Source: Bradyrhizobium sp. LLZ17
GTDB taxonomy: Bacteria; Pseudomonadota; Alphaproteobacteria; Rhizobiales; Xanthobacteraceae
DNA length: 64,000 nucleotides
Assembly (NCBI RefSeq): GCF_041200145.1
Contig: NZ_CP165734.1
Coordinates: 3,162,001-3,226,000 of the forward strand
Reading direction: 5' to 3'
Shown one piece after another: positions 44,942 to 54,181 of the stretch. Position 1 is the stretch's first letter. Every line of letters begins with the position of its first letter. The notes under the pieces are model-generated. The model had not been told where the DNA came from. It made no database searches and worked only from the letters and a program-made list of their open reading frames with translations. A program made the translations under genes and the position numbers.

Positions 44942-45714
44942 TCTAGCCGCCTTCTTGCTGCGGCAGCCACGATCACTGGAAACGACCTGTCGAGCACGTC
45001 TAGCTTGGCGTGTGGAACTTCCGAGGCCGCCAATCCCTGGAGAAAACAGACCGCCGCGAAAACATTCCCGAACGTCTCGACCTCAATATCCTTTTCCTCG
45101 AACACGGATGCCAGCAATCGCCGCAATGCGATCTCCGTCAACGACCAGAACCAGGTAAATCCCCATGGCCCCCGATCGATCGGAGATATTCCCGGCACGG
45201 TCACAAGAAGCGTCCCGCCCGGCTTGAGCGCCCTCGCAAGCTCCGCCAATGCCGCCTGCATGTCGAAGATCAAATGCAGGGTTTGCGTGAGGACGATGCA
45301 ATCGAACGCACGCTCGGGCAAAGCCCCTGGGATCGAGATGTCACCAATAATGGTGACGACGGGGTTGGCGGCGTAGACATGGAGAACATCACTTTTCGCA
45401 ACCCGGTTTCCTCCGAACCGGCGCGTGTACTCGTTGTCGCCGATTTCAAGGACTCTGCCGCGAATCCTGGAGGCATGGCGGGTTAGAAAGCCCTCGATGA
45501 AATAGCGATCGATCGGACCTCCTCTATCGAAGCCGAAATCGGAGCTGACGGGCGCGGTCTCACCAAAATCACCGAAATCGATCGCGCCTGGCCGAGGCTT
45601 CCAGAAGCGGCGCGACAGCCGTCGGCCTATTGGCGCAGGCGCCTTCGCTATCAGAAGCCGCAATTGTCGACGGCCAAATCTTGCGATGCGACGAAGCGGG
45701 GACAGGGCGGTCAT
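44938..45714 (-). CDS. Class I SAM-dependent methyltransferase
   Basis: The 258-aa product has RVLEIGDNEYTRRFG, a degenerate SAM motif I with the acidic residue. VVTIIGDISIPGALPERAFD and ALAELARALKPGGTLLVTVP follow, the motif II/III segment of small-molecule and sugar methyltransferases. It heads the exporter operon. In Wzt-type systems a terminal methyl or phosphomethyl group can stop chain growth and be read by the ATPase's C-terminal domain. By analogy it could be the chain-capping enzyme, which is inference only. Confidence 0.82.
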   Translation of the reverse strand: MTALSPLRRIARFGRRQLRLLIAKAPAPIGRRLSRRFWKPRPGAIDFGDFGETAPVSSDFGFDRGGPIDRYFIEGFLTRHASRIRGRVLEIGDNEYTRRFGGNRVAKSDVLHVYAANPVVTIIGDISIPGALPERAFDCIVLTQTLHLIFDMQAALAELARALKPGGTLLVTVPGISPIDRGPWGFTWFWSLTEIALRRLLASVFEEKDIEVETFGNVFAAVCFLQGLAASEVPHAKLDVLDRSFPVIVAAAARRRLE

Positions 45715-45748
45715 AGTCGAGCATCCAACATCGATCTTCCAGACCTGG

Positions 45749-45907
45749 TCATACCCGATTAACGACGGAGTGAAACAGGAACGTCACGAGAATGACCGGG
45801 TTCAATGGGCTCAGCAGCGACCAGACAATGCCGAGAGCCGACCCCTTGTAGCGGACATTGAGTTCGCGAAGCACCGGCTCATAAGCTAGGTCCTTGGCGT
45901 GTGGGTA
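45749..45907 (-). pseudogene. N-terminal fragment of a second ABC-2 polysaccharide permease
   Basis: The minus strand encodes AYEPVLRELNVRYKGSALGI followed by VWSLLSPLNPVILVTFLFHS and a stop. This is the well-conserved amphipathic helix and first membrane helix of ABC-2 polysaccharide permeases. The remaining ~200 residues are absent. It is unrelated in detail to the intact permease at 43131-43973 and suggests a lost second exporter. Confidence 0.7.
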
Positions 45908-45967
45908 GCCATGCCGACAGGCGCGGCGAGAGCGGGTCGGGGCTCGGAGGGGGACACTTGCGGTCAT

Positions 45968-47132
45968 CTAGCCCCTCTCATTGTGATGCTGCCGAACTCC
46001 GGTCACCCAAGCCTGGGGTGCCCGCTCCGACGGACCGAACACCTCGTCTGCGGCAATTCCATCCAACAGAACAGACGAAAACTTCTTCTCTCCGAGAATC
46101 CGATCTTCATCTGCTAGCCGCTTCTGTTTCATGCGCGTCAGCGCGTCGACGGGATCGTCTTTACCCGCCTCCGGATCCATGGCCAAGAAGGCTTGAGGCG
46201 AGCCAGCAGGTCGACCAAACCCCAACCGCTTACTGATCCCCCCTCGCAATACCTCCATCACAGTGATCATCGACACTGCCGGATCGTTCAGAAGCAACTT
46301 CGTGTAGGTCGCTACTGCGGGAAACAATCGCCTTTCACGCAACAAAACCTGAAATGCGTACTTGTAGCTGCCCCCCCAATGCCCAGCGCTGCACGCGTGG
46401 AGCAATCGATGGATTGCTTTTCACGTGTCTTGCAATGGTCTCGATCATGGCCCTAGCCATGCGCGATCCATCACTCGACATATTTCCTTCATACATGCGG
46501 TAGCCAACGAGAAACGATCTTACAGTTTCGATTCGATACCGCGCTGCGAGCCGGAGCTCGAAATCGAGATCCTCACACCCACCGATGCCCTTCTCAGCAT
46601 ATGAAGGGTCGATCCATCAACGGCCATCGCGGCATCGCGATGGACCAACAGACTGCTTCCGTTTCCTATGAACTTGAGCACGAGGTCTCGCGCCAGGATA
46701 TAGCCGCGACAGTCGGCTAAGATCGGACCTGTGCCTATTACTTGGTCCTCCTCGTTTATGGTGCGGCGAAAGGAATAAACGCCACCCCCAGCTCGGATCA
46801 GAACGGTGCGTATCCAGTGCCTCGACCTGCCGGGCTATCTTCGTGGGGTGCCAGAGGTCGTCGGCGTCCAAGAATGCCACATAGGGTCCCCGCGCGTTTT
46901 CGATCCCGAGATTTCGCGCGCGAGCCACGCCGCGATTAGGCGTGCTGATCAACTCCAAACGCTTGTCGGTGGCCGCAATTGCCTCCACGACGGATCGGGT
47001 GTTGTCTGTCGAACCATCGTCAATGACAATGATTTCCAGCTTCTCATAAGTCTGAGCCTGCGCCGACGCGAGGGTGCGTGCGATAAAGCGCTCCGCGTTG
47101 TAGGCGGGTATTACGATGGATACGAGGTTCAT
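45968..47132 (-). pseudogene. Glycosyltransferase family 2 with three frameshifts
   Basis: The start is normal (MNLVSIVIPAYNAERFIART, DDGSTDNTRS, FLDADDLWHP). The frame then breaks at the C5 run 46785-46789, near 46608-46612, and at the C7 run 46371-46377. Joining frames gives VYSFRRTINEEDQVIGTGPI, then PSYAEKGIGGCEDLDFELRL, then GGSYKYAFQVLLRERRLF to the stop at 45968. That is a complete GT2 of about 390 aa. Two of three breaks are in homopolymers, so sequencing error is a real alternative to decay. Confidence 0.85.
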
Positions 47133-47204
47133 CAGGATCCGCTCTGCTTGCGGGCATTTCGAGCGACACGCTCAGCTAACACGTTCAGCGCAAGCCAGCC
47201 GTGT

Positions 47205-48188
47205 TCACGCAAGGACGGCGTGCTCTCGCCATCTCAGCGCTGTTTCGATGATGAAATCAATCTGCGAACATTGCGGCTTCCAGCCGAGCTCCCGCTCGGC
47301 CTTGGCGTAGGACGCAACAAGCACCGGCGGATCCCCCTCACGCCGCGGACCAAGCCGAACGACAGGATCTCTTCCCGCGGCACGCTTTACCGCTGCAATC
47401 AATTCGAACACGCTCGTCCCAACCCCAGTACCGAGATTGAAGACGTGCGTGCCCGCGCGATCGACAAGCATCTCGCCCGCGAGCAGGTGGGCCCGCGCGA
47501 GGTCGTTAACATGAACATAGTCCCTGATCGCGCTCCCGTCAGGCGTCGCGAAATCTGTTCCGAAAAGCGTGAAAGGCCGATCCGGGTCCAAAGCAGCCTC
47601 GATCACAAGAGGAATGGCATGCGTTTCCGGCTCGTGGTGTTCGCCGATCTCACCGTCCGGGTCGCATCCTGCGGCATTAAAGTACCGCAATGAGACGGAC
47701 GCAATACCATAGGCCTTGCCATAATCCTCCAACATGCGTTCGACAATCATCTTGGACCAGCCGTAAGGATTGATCGGTCTCTGCGGGTGCGCCTCGTCGA
47801 TTGTCGGATTGTCCGGAATTCCGTAACTGGCGCACGTGCTCGAAAACAGAAGACAAAGGCACCCCATCGCGCGCATGGCCTCAAGCAGAGCCAGCGTGCC
47901 GGCGGTATTGTTTGCGTAGTACCGTGCAGGATCAGCCACGGATTCGCCCACGTAGGCTAGAGCAGCAAAATGCGCGACCAGATCCGGCTTGTACATCTCA
48001 AGCGCGCCGCGTACCCGCGCCTCGTCGCGAATATCGCATTCAATCAGCGGTCCCCACCGAACGGCCTCTCGCCATCCACGTGAAAGATTGTCAAGAGCGA
48101 TGACCCGCCATCCGGCGTTGGCGAACGCCTTGCAGCAATGCGACCCGACGTAGCCGGCGCCCCCTGTGACAAGCACGGTTCTCGTCAT
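47205..48188 (-). CDS. galE: UDP-glucose 4-epimerase, copy 2
   Basis: The 327-aa protein has [38 protein letters not shown], and [20 protein letters not shown] with Tyr-x3-Lys. [20 protein letters not shown] and [20 protein letters not shown] are present. The last two blocks are diagnostic of GalE. It differs from the first GalE at 33143-34120 in the His-Glu-Pro loop and is probably a distinct lineage; it may use another 4-epimerisable nucleotide sugar. It overlaps the UXS gene by 4 bp. Confidence 0.92.
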   Translation of the reverse strand: MTRTVLVTGGAGYVGSHCCKAFANAGWRVIALDNLSRGWREAVRWGPLIECDIRDEARVRGALEMYKPDLVAHFAALAYVGESVADPARYYANNTAGTLALLEAMRAMGCLCLLFSSTCASYGIPDNPTIDEAHPQRPINPYGWSKMIVERMLEDYGKAYGIASVSLRYFNAAGCDPDGEIGEHHEPETHAIPLVIEAALDPDRPFTLFGTDFATPDGSAIRDYVHVNDLARAHLLAGEMLVDRAGTHVFNLGTGVGTSVFELIAAVKRAAGRDPVVRLGPRREGDPPVLVASYAKAERELGWKPQCSQIDFIIETALRWREHAVLA

Positions 48189-49141
48189 GCCGCACTATCG
48201 CGCAGCAAGTCGTCGAAATAGGCGATCGTCTTGCCAAGACCGTCGCGTAACTGAACAGATGGCGACCAGCCAAGCGTATCGCGCGCCCGGCTGATGTCTG
48301 GCTGTCGCTGTCTTGGATCGTCGGTTGGAAGTGGCTTGAACTCGATCGAGGACTTCGCCCCTGTCAGCTCGATAACGGTCTCGGCAAGTTCCATCATCGT
48401 GAACTCAGCGGGATTTCCAAGGTTGATCGGTCCGGTGATCTCATCGTGCGTGCCCATCATACGCACCAGGCCGTCAATCAGATCGTCGACATAGCAGAAC
48501 GAGCGGGTCTGCTTGCCGTCGCCATAGATCGAAATTGGCTGGCCGGTGAGAGCTTGCACGATGAAATTCGAAACGACCCGGCCGTCGTTCGGCTGCATCC
48601 GCGGACCGTAGGTGTTGAAGATGCGCGCGACCTTGATCGAGAGATTGTGTTGCCGCCTGTAGTCGAAAAACAGCGTCTCGGCACAGCGCTTACCCTCGTC
48701 GTAGCAGGAGCGCGGACCGACGGGATTTACCCTCCCCCAATAATCTTCGGTTTGCGGATGCACCTCAGGATCTCCGTAGACCTCCGAGGTTGAGGCCTGC
48801 AAGATTTTCGCCTTAACTCTCTTCGCCAAACCCAGCATGTTGATGGATCCATGCACGCTTGTCTTCGTCGTCTGCACGGGATCGTATTGATAGTGAATTG
48901 GGCTAGCCGGACAGGCCAGATTGTAAATCTCGTCGACCTCGACATAGAGGGGAAACGTTATGTCATGCCTCATGAGTTCGAAGCGAGGAAACTGAAACAG
49001 CGTGCCCACGTTCTGTTTCGCACCAGTGTAAAAGTTGTCGACGCAAAGAACTTCCTGTCCAGCGCTAACCAATCTCTCGCAAAGGTGCGAGCCCAAAAAT
49101 CCGGCGCCGCCTGTAACCAAAATCTTCCTTGTCTGACGCAT
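48185..49141 (-). CDS. UDP-glucuronate decarboxylase (UDP-xylose synthase)
   Basis: From ATG 49141 (TTG at 49144 is one codon earlier) the 318-aa protein has [20 protein letters not shown] and [12 protein letters not shown]. The UXS-typical [20 protein letters not shown], then [20 protein letters not shown] with Tyr-x3-Lys, and [20 protein letters not shown] follow. It decarboxylates UDP-glucuronate to UDP-xylose, so it competes with the UDP-glucuronate epimerase for the Ugd product. It is coupled to galE copy 2 by overlap. The family call is firm. Confidence 0.93.
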   Translation of the reverse strand: MRQTRKILVTGGAGFLGSHLCERLVSAGQEVLCVDNFYTGAKQNVGTLFQFPRFELMRHDITFPLYVEVDEIYNLACPASPIHYQYDPVQTTKTSVHGSINMLGLAKRVKAKILQASTSEVYGDPEVHPQTEDYWGRVNPVGPRSCYDEGKRCAETLFFDYRRQHNLSIKVARIFNTYGPRMQPNDGRVVSNFIVQALTGQPISIYGDGKQTRSFCYVDDLIDGLVRMMGTHDEITGPINLGNPAEFTMMELAETVIELTGAKSSIEFKPLPTDDPRQRQPDISRARDTLGWSPSVQLRDGLGKTIAYFDDLLRDSAA

Positions 49142-49280
49142 CAAGCAACGTAACCTTCTGTAATTATTTGGGATTCATCCTATTATCTTTCAAGTATCGC
49201 AATTCAATGTGCTTATGGATAAAATACTAAGTGTTTCAGCTGAAGAGTACAGTTTAATCGGGATTAAGCATTAAGACAGC

Positions 49281-50285
49281 GTGATTGTGCGTTTTTCTTC
49301 TTTGAGCGATCCATTGGTCTCGGTAATTGTGCCGGCATTCAACGCCGCGGACACAGTGCGCGATACTGTGATCAGCGCGCTGCATCAGACTTATCGCAAT
49401 CTTGAAGTCATTATCATCGACGATGGCTCTACAGATCAGACCCGGGTGGTTGCAGCGAGACTTGTCGAGAGTGATCCGAGAGTTCGCTATCTTTACAAAG
49501 AGAACGGCGGAGTGGCGTCGGCGCGCAACCGCGGAATTGCAGATGCGAAGGGCGATTTTGTCGCCACACTTGATGCAGACGATCTCTGGTACCCGACCAA
49601 GCTAGAGCGGCAGGTCCAGCGCTTCGAAGCAAGCGGTCCGGAGACCGCGCTCGTATACGCGTGGTGTTGCTGGATCGATTCCTCGGGCAACGTCACGGGT
49701 TCTGCTCCGCCAATGCGCTTGGAAGGCAATATCGTCGCGCAAATGTGTCTCGGCAACGTAGTCATCAGCGGCAGCAATGCGCTCATAAGACGAGAGGCGT
49801 TGGTGGCCGCCGGTGGCTTCGATGAGTCGCTCCGTTCCCGAGGAGGTCAGGGCTGTGAAGACTGGAAGCTCTACATGCAGATCGCGGAGCGACATAAAAT
49901 AGCGATGGTACCTGAGTATCTGATTGGATATCGCGTCCAACCAGGTTCAATGTCGGACGATTTTGAACAGATGATGCGATCAAGGCGTCTGGTGGAAGCC
50001 GAGTTTGCCTCTTCTCATCCCGAGTTGGCCGTCCAGTTTGCGCACGGCGAGGCGATACTCGCACGCTCGCTTGCGCTACGCGCGATCGATCGCGGTCAGA
50101 TTCGCGACGCGATCGACTTGCTGACAAATCAATCTCGGGGAAGATTCGTAGCCGGCTTCGCATCCCTCATGTGGCTGGCGGCCGGTTCTACCCGACGTGC
50201 ACTCCGTTGGTTGCGAAGAAACGATCGTTCACCGACCGCGAAATTTCTGCCAAAGTCTTCAGACCCCGCCAACAACTTTCCATAA
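49281..50285 (+). CDS. Glycosyltransferase family 2
   Basis: From GTG 49281 the 334-aa product has VSVIVPAFNAADTVRDTVIS, IIDDGSTDQTRVV, NGGVASARNRGIADAKGDFV, and TLDADDLWYPTKLERQ with the metal-binding DADD. RSRGGQGCEDWKLYMQIAER is the acceptor-side block. It is close in design to the frameshifted GT2 at 45968-47132. Divergent from UXS; likely part of the same glycan assembly. Donor unknown. Confidence 0.88.
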   Translation: MIVRFSSLSDPLVSVIVPAFNAADTVRDTVISALHQTYRNLEVIIIDDGSTDQTRVVAARLVESDPRVRYLYKENGGVASARNRGIADAKGDFVATLDADDLWYPTKLERQVQRFEASGPETALVYAWCCWIDSSGNVTGSAPPMRLEGNIVAQMCLGNVVISGSNALIRREALVAAGGFDESLRSRGGQGCEDWKLYMQIAERHKIAMVPEYLIGYRVQPGSMSDDFEQMMRSRRLVEAEFASSHPELAVQFAHGEAILARSLALRAIDRGQIRDAIDLLTNQSRGRFVAGFASLMWLAAGSTRRALRWLRRNDRSPTAKFLPKSSDPANNFP

Positions 50286-50338
50286 GTTCAGCCGTACAAA
50301 TAACAGGGCAGCCGAGCCGACGGTTCCGGCGAACCCAT

Positions 50339-50755
50339 TCAGCGTGGACCTAAAGCTTGTTGCGGCCGTTCCGGCGCGAGTTCGTCGGTCGGATAGAAAC
50401 GGGCTCGACGCGCTTCAGCAATAACTTTTCCGTCGGCCGATTTCGCCAAGGCGGTCCATTGATAGACGTCCGGCCGGCACGGAGCAAACGTTCGAATACT
50501 TCCCAAAGGCACGATGCCGTTTGCAGGCATAGAAAGCTCCTGCCCTCCCATCTCCCGAGTTCCCTGCGTCAAGACCAACAGCAGCAGCTTTGCCTCGGCG
50601 GGGACGTTATGGAGGCGAATTTCGGGATTTGGAAAAAGAGTGATGCAGCCTTTCGCGCCCTGCCAGGAATAATCAATCGTCATCGGATCGGCGAGTGCCG
50701 GCGAGAGCGCAGCGAGCCATGCAACCAACACGCCCAGTAATCCCCTCAAAATCAT
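50339..50755 (-). CDS. Small secreted protein, unknown
   Basis: ATG 50755 has CGGAGGAC upstream. The 138-aa product carries a signal peptide (MILRGLLGVLVAWLAALSPA then LADP). Its mature domain looks like a small beta-sandwich (SWQGAKGCITLFPNPEIRLH, VPAEAKLLLLVLTQ, and CRPDVYQWTALAKSADGKVI) with two Cys. The pattern recalls the YbhB/PEBP-like periplasmic proteins, but the match is too loose to call. It is convergent with the GT2 gene at 49281. Confidence 0.7.
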   Translation of the reverse strand: MILRGLLGVLVAWLAALSPALADPMTIDYSWQGAKGCITLFPNPEIRLHNVPAEAKLLLLVLTQGTREMGGQELSMPANGIVPLGSIRTFAPCRPDVYQWTALAKSADGKVIAEARRARFYPTDELAPERPQQALGPR

Positions 50756-51048
50756 CGCGTCCTCCGTCCGCTCAACGCGGCAGTCACCACAGAAGCGCCG
50801 AGGCCGAGGCCGAAACCATCTCACCAAGATGCCACCATAAACCTTTGTCGTCACACCCGAATTACGTTAGTCCCAAGCGACTCCTGAGATCAAGCGCCCT
50901 GAGGTCTGTCAAACGCTGATCGAGCCTGCAACTCCGATCAAAATTCCGCCGAATTAACGTCAAAGGAAGGTTGGGTGGACATTCGTTGCATGACGCGTCA
51001 TGTACTACCGTTAGAAGCTGTTCACTTCAAATATCCGGCAGGTGCCTC

Positions 51049-52266
51049 TTGAAAATTCTGGTTCACGACTACGCCGGCCATCCTTTCCAGGTCGATCTGA
51101 GCCGCGAGCTCGCTGCACGAGGCCACCAGGTTACTCACACCTATTTCCATGGCGACCATGGCCCGAAGGGGCGCCTCCACCGCACCTCCTCTGACCCGGT
51201 CGGTCTGTCTTTTAAAGGGGTAACCTTATCGCGCCCCTATGATAAAGCCTCTTTCGTAAAGCGGCGGTTTGGCGACGTCGCCTATGGCAAGGCCATTGCA
51301 CAGCTGATTCTGTCACTCAAGCCCGACCTAGTCATCTCGGGAAATACACCCACCGAAGCCCAATCGGCCGTCGTGAAGGCCTCGCACAAGAGTGGTGCAT
51401 CCTTCGTTTTCTGGGTTCAGGATTTCTACAGCATTGCCGTTTCCAAGCTGCTGCGAAAAAAGTTGGGTGTCGTCGGCGCCGCGATCGGCGGATATTATTC
51501 GTTTCTCGAACGGGGCCAGTTCGCCAGTTCTGACGCTATTGTGGTGATCACCCAATCCTTCGCTGACATCGCCAAGAAATGGGTCAACGCCAAGGACAAG
51601 GTCTTCACGATCGAGAACTGGGGCGCGCTGGACGAGATTTCTCCGCTGCCAAAGGATAACGACTGGTCACTCCGCCACGGACTTTCTGACACATTCAACT
51701 TCCTTTACTCAGGCACGCTTGCGCTGAAACACAATCCTCAGTTGCTCATCGAACTTGCAAAGCAGGTAAAGGGACAGGCAAATGTTGTCGTCGTGAGCCA
51801 GGGCGTGGGCGTCTCCGAGCTTGAGCGCGCAAAGAACGAGCAATCGATCGACAATCTGATCCTGTTGCCGCTGCAACCCTTCGCTGATCTGCCCAAAGTG
51901 CTCGCAACGTCTGATGTGACGGTTGCGACAATTGAACCCGATGCCGGCATGTTTTCTGTTCCGTCCAAGGTGCAGTCATATTTCTGCGCCCAACGCCCGG
52001 TATTGCTGGCGGCACCGGCCGAAAACCTCGCTTCCCAGGTGGTTCGCAAGAGCGGAGCGGGTCTTGTCGTCGATCCAACGGACAAGGGGGGTTTTATGCA
52101 TTCCGCGATTCAATTGATGAAGGACGATACTCTGCGGATCGGAGCCGCCGAAAATGGTAGGAAATTTGCTTTGAACAATTACGACATCAAGCGGGTGACC
52201 GATCGTTTTGAGATAGTATTTCAATATGCTATCGATGCGAGAGATACGAGAAAGGGAACTTCATGA
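51049..52266 (+). CDS. Glycosyltransferase family 4 (WcaI/WbuB-like)
   Basis: The TTG at 51049 has AGGTG at proper spacing and gives MKILVHDYAGHPFQVDLSRE, a natural GT-B N-terminus (405 aa). The second domain shows FLYSGTLALKHNPQLLIELA and PSKVQSYFCAQRPVLLAAPA, the retaining GT4 pattern of WcaI/WbuB-like enzymes. They usually use UDP-sugars or GDP-sugars. Translationally coupled to the GME-like epimerase (4-bp overlap), it may use a sugar made by that enzyme. Confidence 0.88.
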   Translation: MKILVHDYAGHPFQVDLSRELAARGHQVTHTYFHGDHGPKGRLHRTSSDPVGLSFKGVTLSRPYDKASFVKRRFGDVAYGKAIAQLILSLKPDLVISGNTPTEAQSAVVKASHKSGASFVFWVQDFYSIAVSKLLRKKLGVVGAAIGGYYSFLERGQFASSDAIVVITQSFADIAKKWVNAKDKVFTIENWGALDEISPLPKDNDWSLRHGLSDTFNFLYSGTLALKHNPQLLIELAKQVKGQANVVVVSQGVGVSELERAKNEQSIDNLILLPLQPFADLPKVLATSDVTVATIEPDAGMFSVPSKVQSYFCAQRPVLLAAPAENLASQVVRKSGAGLVVDPTDKGGFMHSAIQLMKDDTLRIGAAENGRKFALNNYDIKRVTDRFEIVFQYAIDARDTRKGTS

Positions 52267-53246
52267 CTAAGACTGCCCTGGTTTGCGGCGCAGGTGGGTT
52301 TATCGGCGGGCACCTTGTGAAACGCCTAAAGCGCGAAGGTTTTTGGGTCCGCGGCGTCGACCTGAAATTTCCTCCCTTTGCCGAAACCGAAGCCGATGAT
52401 TTCGCCGTTGGCGATCTCCGCGATCAATATTTCTGTCGCCAGATCGCGGACCGCAAGTTCGACGAGGTGTATCAGCTCGCCGCGGATATGGGCGGAGCTG
52501 GCTACATTTTCACCGGCGCGCATGACGCCGACGTGATGCACAATTCGGCCACGATCAATCTGAACATGCTCGACGCCTGCCAAAAGCGGAACGTGCGGGG
52601 CATGTTCTATTCGTCGTCGGCCTGCATGTATCCGGAGCACAACCAGATGGATCCCAACAACCCGAACTGTGCCGAGGATTCCGCTTATCCGGCGAATCCG
52701 GACAGCGAGTATGGCTGGGAGAAGTTGTTTTCGGAGCGCCTCTACCTCGCCTACAACCGCAATTACGGCATGCGCAACCGCGTCGCGCGCTACCACAACA
52801 TCTTCGGACCCGAGGGCACTTGGGACGGTGGCAAGGAGAAGGCGCCGGCCGCTGTCTGCCGCAAAGTCGCGCAGGCCATCAGTGGCGGCGAGATCGAGAT
52901 CTGGGGCGACGGCACCCAGACCCGCTCCTTCCTGTACATCGAAGAATGCCTGGAAGGCACGATCCGCCTGACCCGGTCCGAATTCGAGGGCCCTGTCAAT
53001 GTCGGCTCGGAGGAGATGGTCACGATCAACCAGCTCGTCGACGTCGTCTCCGATATCGCCGGGAAGAAGCTTCACAAGAGGCACATCCCCGGGCCGCTTG
53101 GCGTGCGAGGCCGCAATTCGGATAACCGGCTGATCGGGCAGAAGCTCGGTTGGAAGCCCTCCGCGACGCTCCGCTCGGGCCTTGAAAAAACCTATGAGTG
53201 GATCGAGCGACAGGTCCACAGGAACCAAAAGCGGGCTGCAGCCTGA
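52263..53246 (+). CDS. GDP-mannose 3,5-epimerase-like SDR
   Basis: The 327-aa product shows LVCGAGGFIGGHLVKRLKRE, QLAADMGGAGYIFTGAHDAD, SSSACMYPEHNQMDPNNPNC (with the Cys of the active site), and YGWEKLFSERLY with Tyr-x3-Lys. HNIFGPEGTWDGGKEKAPAA and HIPGPLGVRGRNSDNRLIGQ follow. These are the distinctive blocks of plant-type GDP-mannose 3,5-epimerase, which makes GDP-L-galactose and GDP-L-gulose. No GDP-mannose biosynthesis gene is visible here, so GDP-mannose must come from elsewhere. Coupled with the GT4 gene upstream. Confidence 0.88.
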   Translation: MTKTALVCGAGGFIGGHLVKRLKREGFWVRGVDLKFPPFAETEADDFAVGDLRDQYFCRQIADRKFDEVYQLAADMGGAGYIFTGAHDADVMHNSATINLNMLDACQKRNVRGMFYSSSACMYPEHNQMDPNNPNCAEDSAYPANPDSEYGWEKLFSERLYLAYNRNYGMRNRVARYHNIFGPEGTWDGGKEKAPAAVCRKVAQAISGGEIEIWGDGTQTRSFLYIEECLEGTIRLTRSEFEGPVNVGSEEMVTINQLVDVVSDIAGKKLHKRHIPGPLGVRGRNSDNRLIGQKLGWKPSATLRSGLEKTYEWIERQVHRNQKRAAA

Positions 53247-53267
53247 CACTACCACGGAGCGAGACCG

Positions 53268-54056
53268 GTGGACCGCGGATTGATCTATGATGTGGGGGTT
53301 AATGACGGCGCAGATTCTGCGTACTATCTTTCGCTCGGCTATCGAGTCCTCGGAATCGAAGCCAATCCAGCCCTTGCGGATCGTTTAAAGGATCGGTTCG
53401 CACGGGAACTCCTAGGTCAACAGTACATCTTGTTGAACGCCGGAATCGCGGCGACCGAGGGACAGCTGGATTTTTGGGTATCCGACGTCTCAGAATGGTC
53501 CTCATTCAACAGAGAGATAGCGTCGCGTAACGGCACACCCCATCGGCCTGTGACCATTCCCACTCGAAGATTCGCAAGCGTCGTTGCGGAATTTGGCGTT
53601 CCGCTCTACTGCAAGATTGATATTGAAGGCAATGACAGGTTGTGTCTGACTGACCTGACGCTAGAGACAACCCCCTCGTACGTATCGATTGAGATGTCGC
53701 ATCCAGATGCGGATGATGATTTAGAGCTTCTGCGGAAGCTAGGCTACACAAGGTACAAGATCGTCAGTCAAGTTACGCGAGCGCAGCCAATACCTCTCTT
53801 GATGACCATGGGCTATCGTTTGCCAACCTTCTTTAATCGGGCCTTGCGCTACTCAACCCGGAAAGCCTTCGGAGTCGGAACAAAGGATGGGTGGAGATTC
53901 CAGCTTGGATCGTCCGGCCCATTCGGCGAGGACACCCCTGGGTCATGGCACCCTTATGACCATGTGAGACGTACCTGGGAGGCCCTCAGAGACATCGATG
54001 CGCGGTTCGGTACAAGAGGACTAGCCGAGTGGTTTGACATTCATGCTGCGCGATAA
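53268..54056 (+). CDS. FkbM-family methyltransferase
   Basis: GTG 53268 starts a 262-aa protein with LIYDVGVNDGADSAYYLSLG (SAM motif I), VLGIEANPALADRLKDRF, and LYCKIDIEGNDRLCLTDLTL, the KxDIEG signature of FkbM-type O-methyltransferases. A long C-terminal part follows with SIEMSHPDADDDLELLRKLG. Such enzymes methylate sugar hydroxyls in surface polysaccharides. It lies 21 bp after the GME-like gene in the same operon, so an O-methylated L-hexose may be produced; this is inference. Confidence 0.88.
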   Translation: MDRGLIYDVGVNDGADSAYYLSLGYRVLGIEANPALADRLKDRFARELLGQQYILLNAGIAATEGQLDFWVSDVSEWSSFNREIASRNGTPHRPVTIPTRRFASVVAEFGVPLYCKIDIEGNDRLCLTDLTLETTPSYVSIEMSHPDADDDLELLRKLGYTRYKIVSQVTRAQPIPLLMTMGYRLPTFFNRALRYSTRKAFGVGTKDGWRFQLGSSGPFGEDTPGSWHPYDHVRRTWEALRDIDARFGTRGLAEWFDIHAAR

Positions 54057-54181
54057 CCTCGTTCGATTTCCGGCTTAGGCCGTGAATGACGTGCTCAAGA
54101 GCTGTGACGTCCATACGATGGCGCAGGCACCGCAAGTGGCGAGATAGGACTATCGTTTTGGATATCGATTCACATCAGGAA

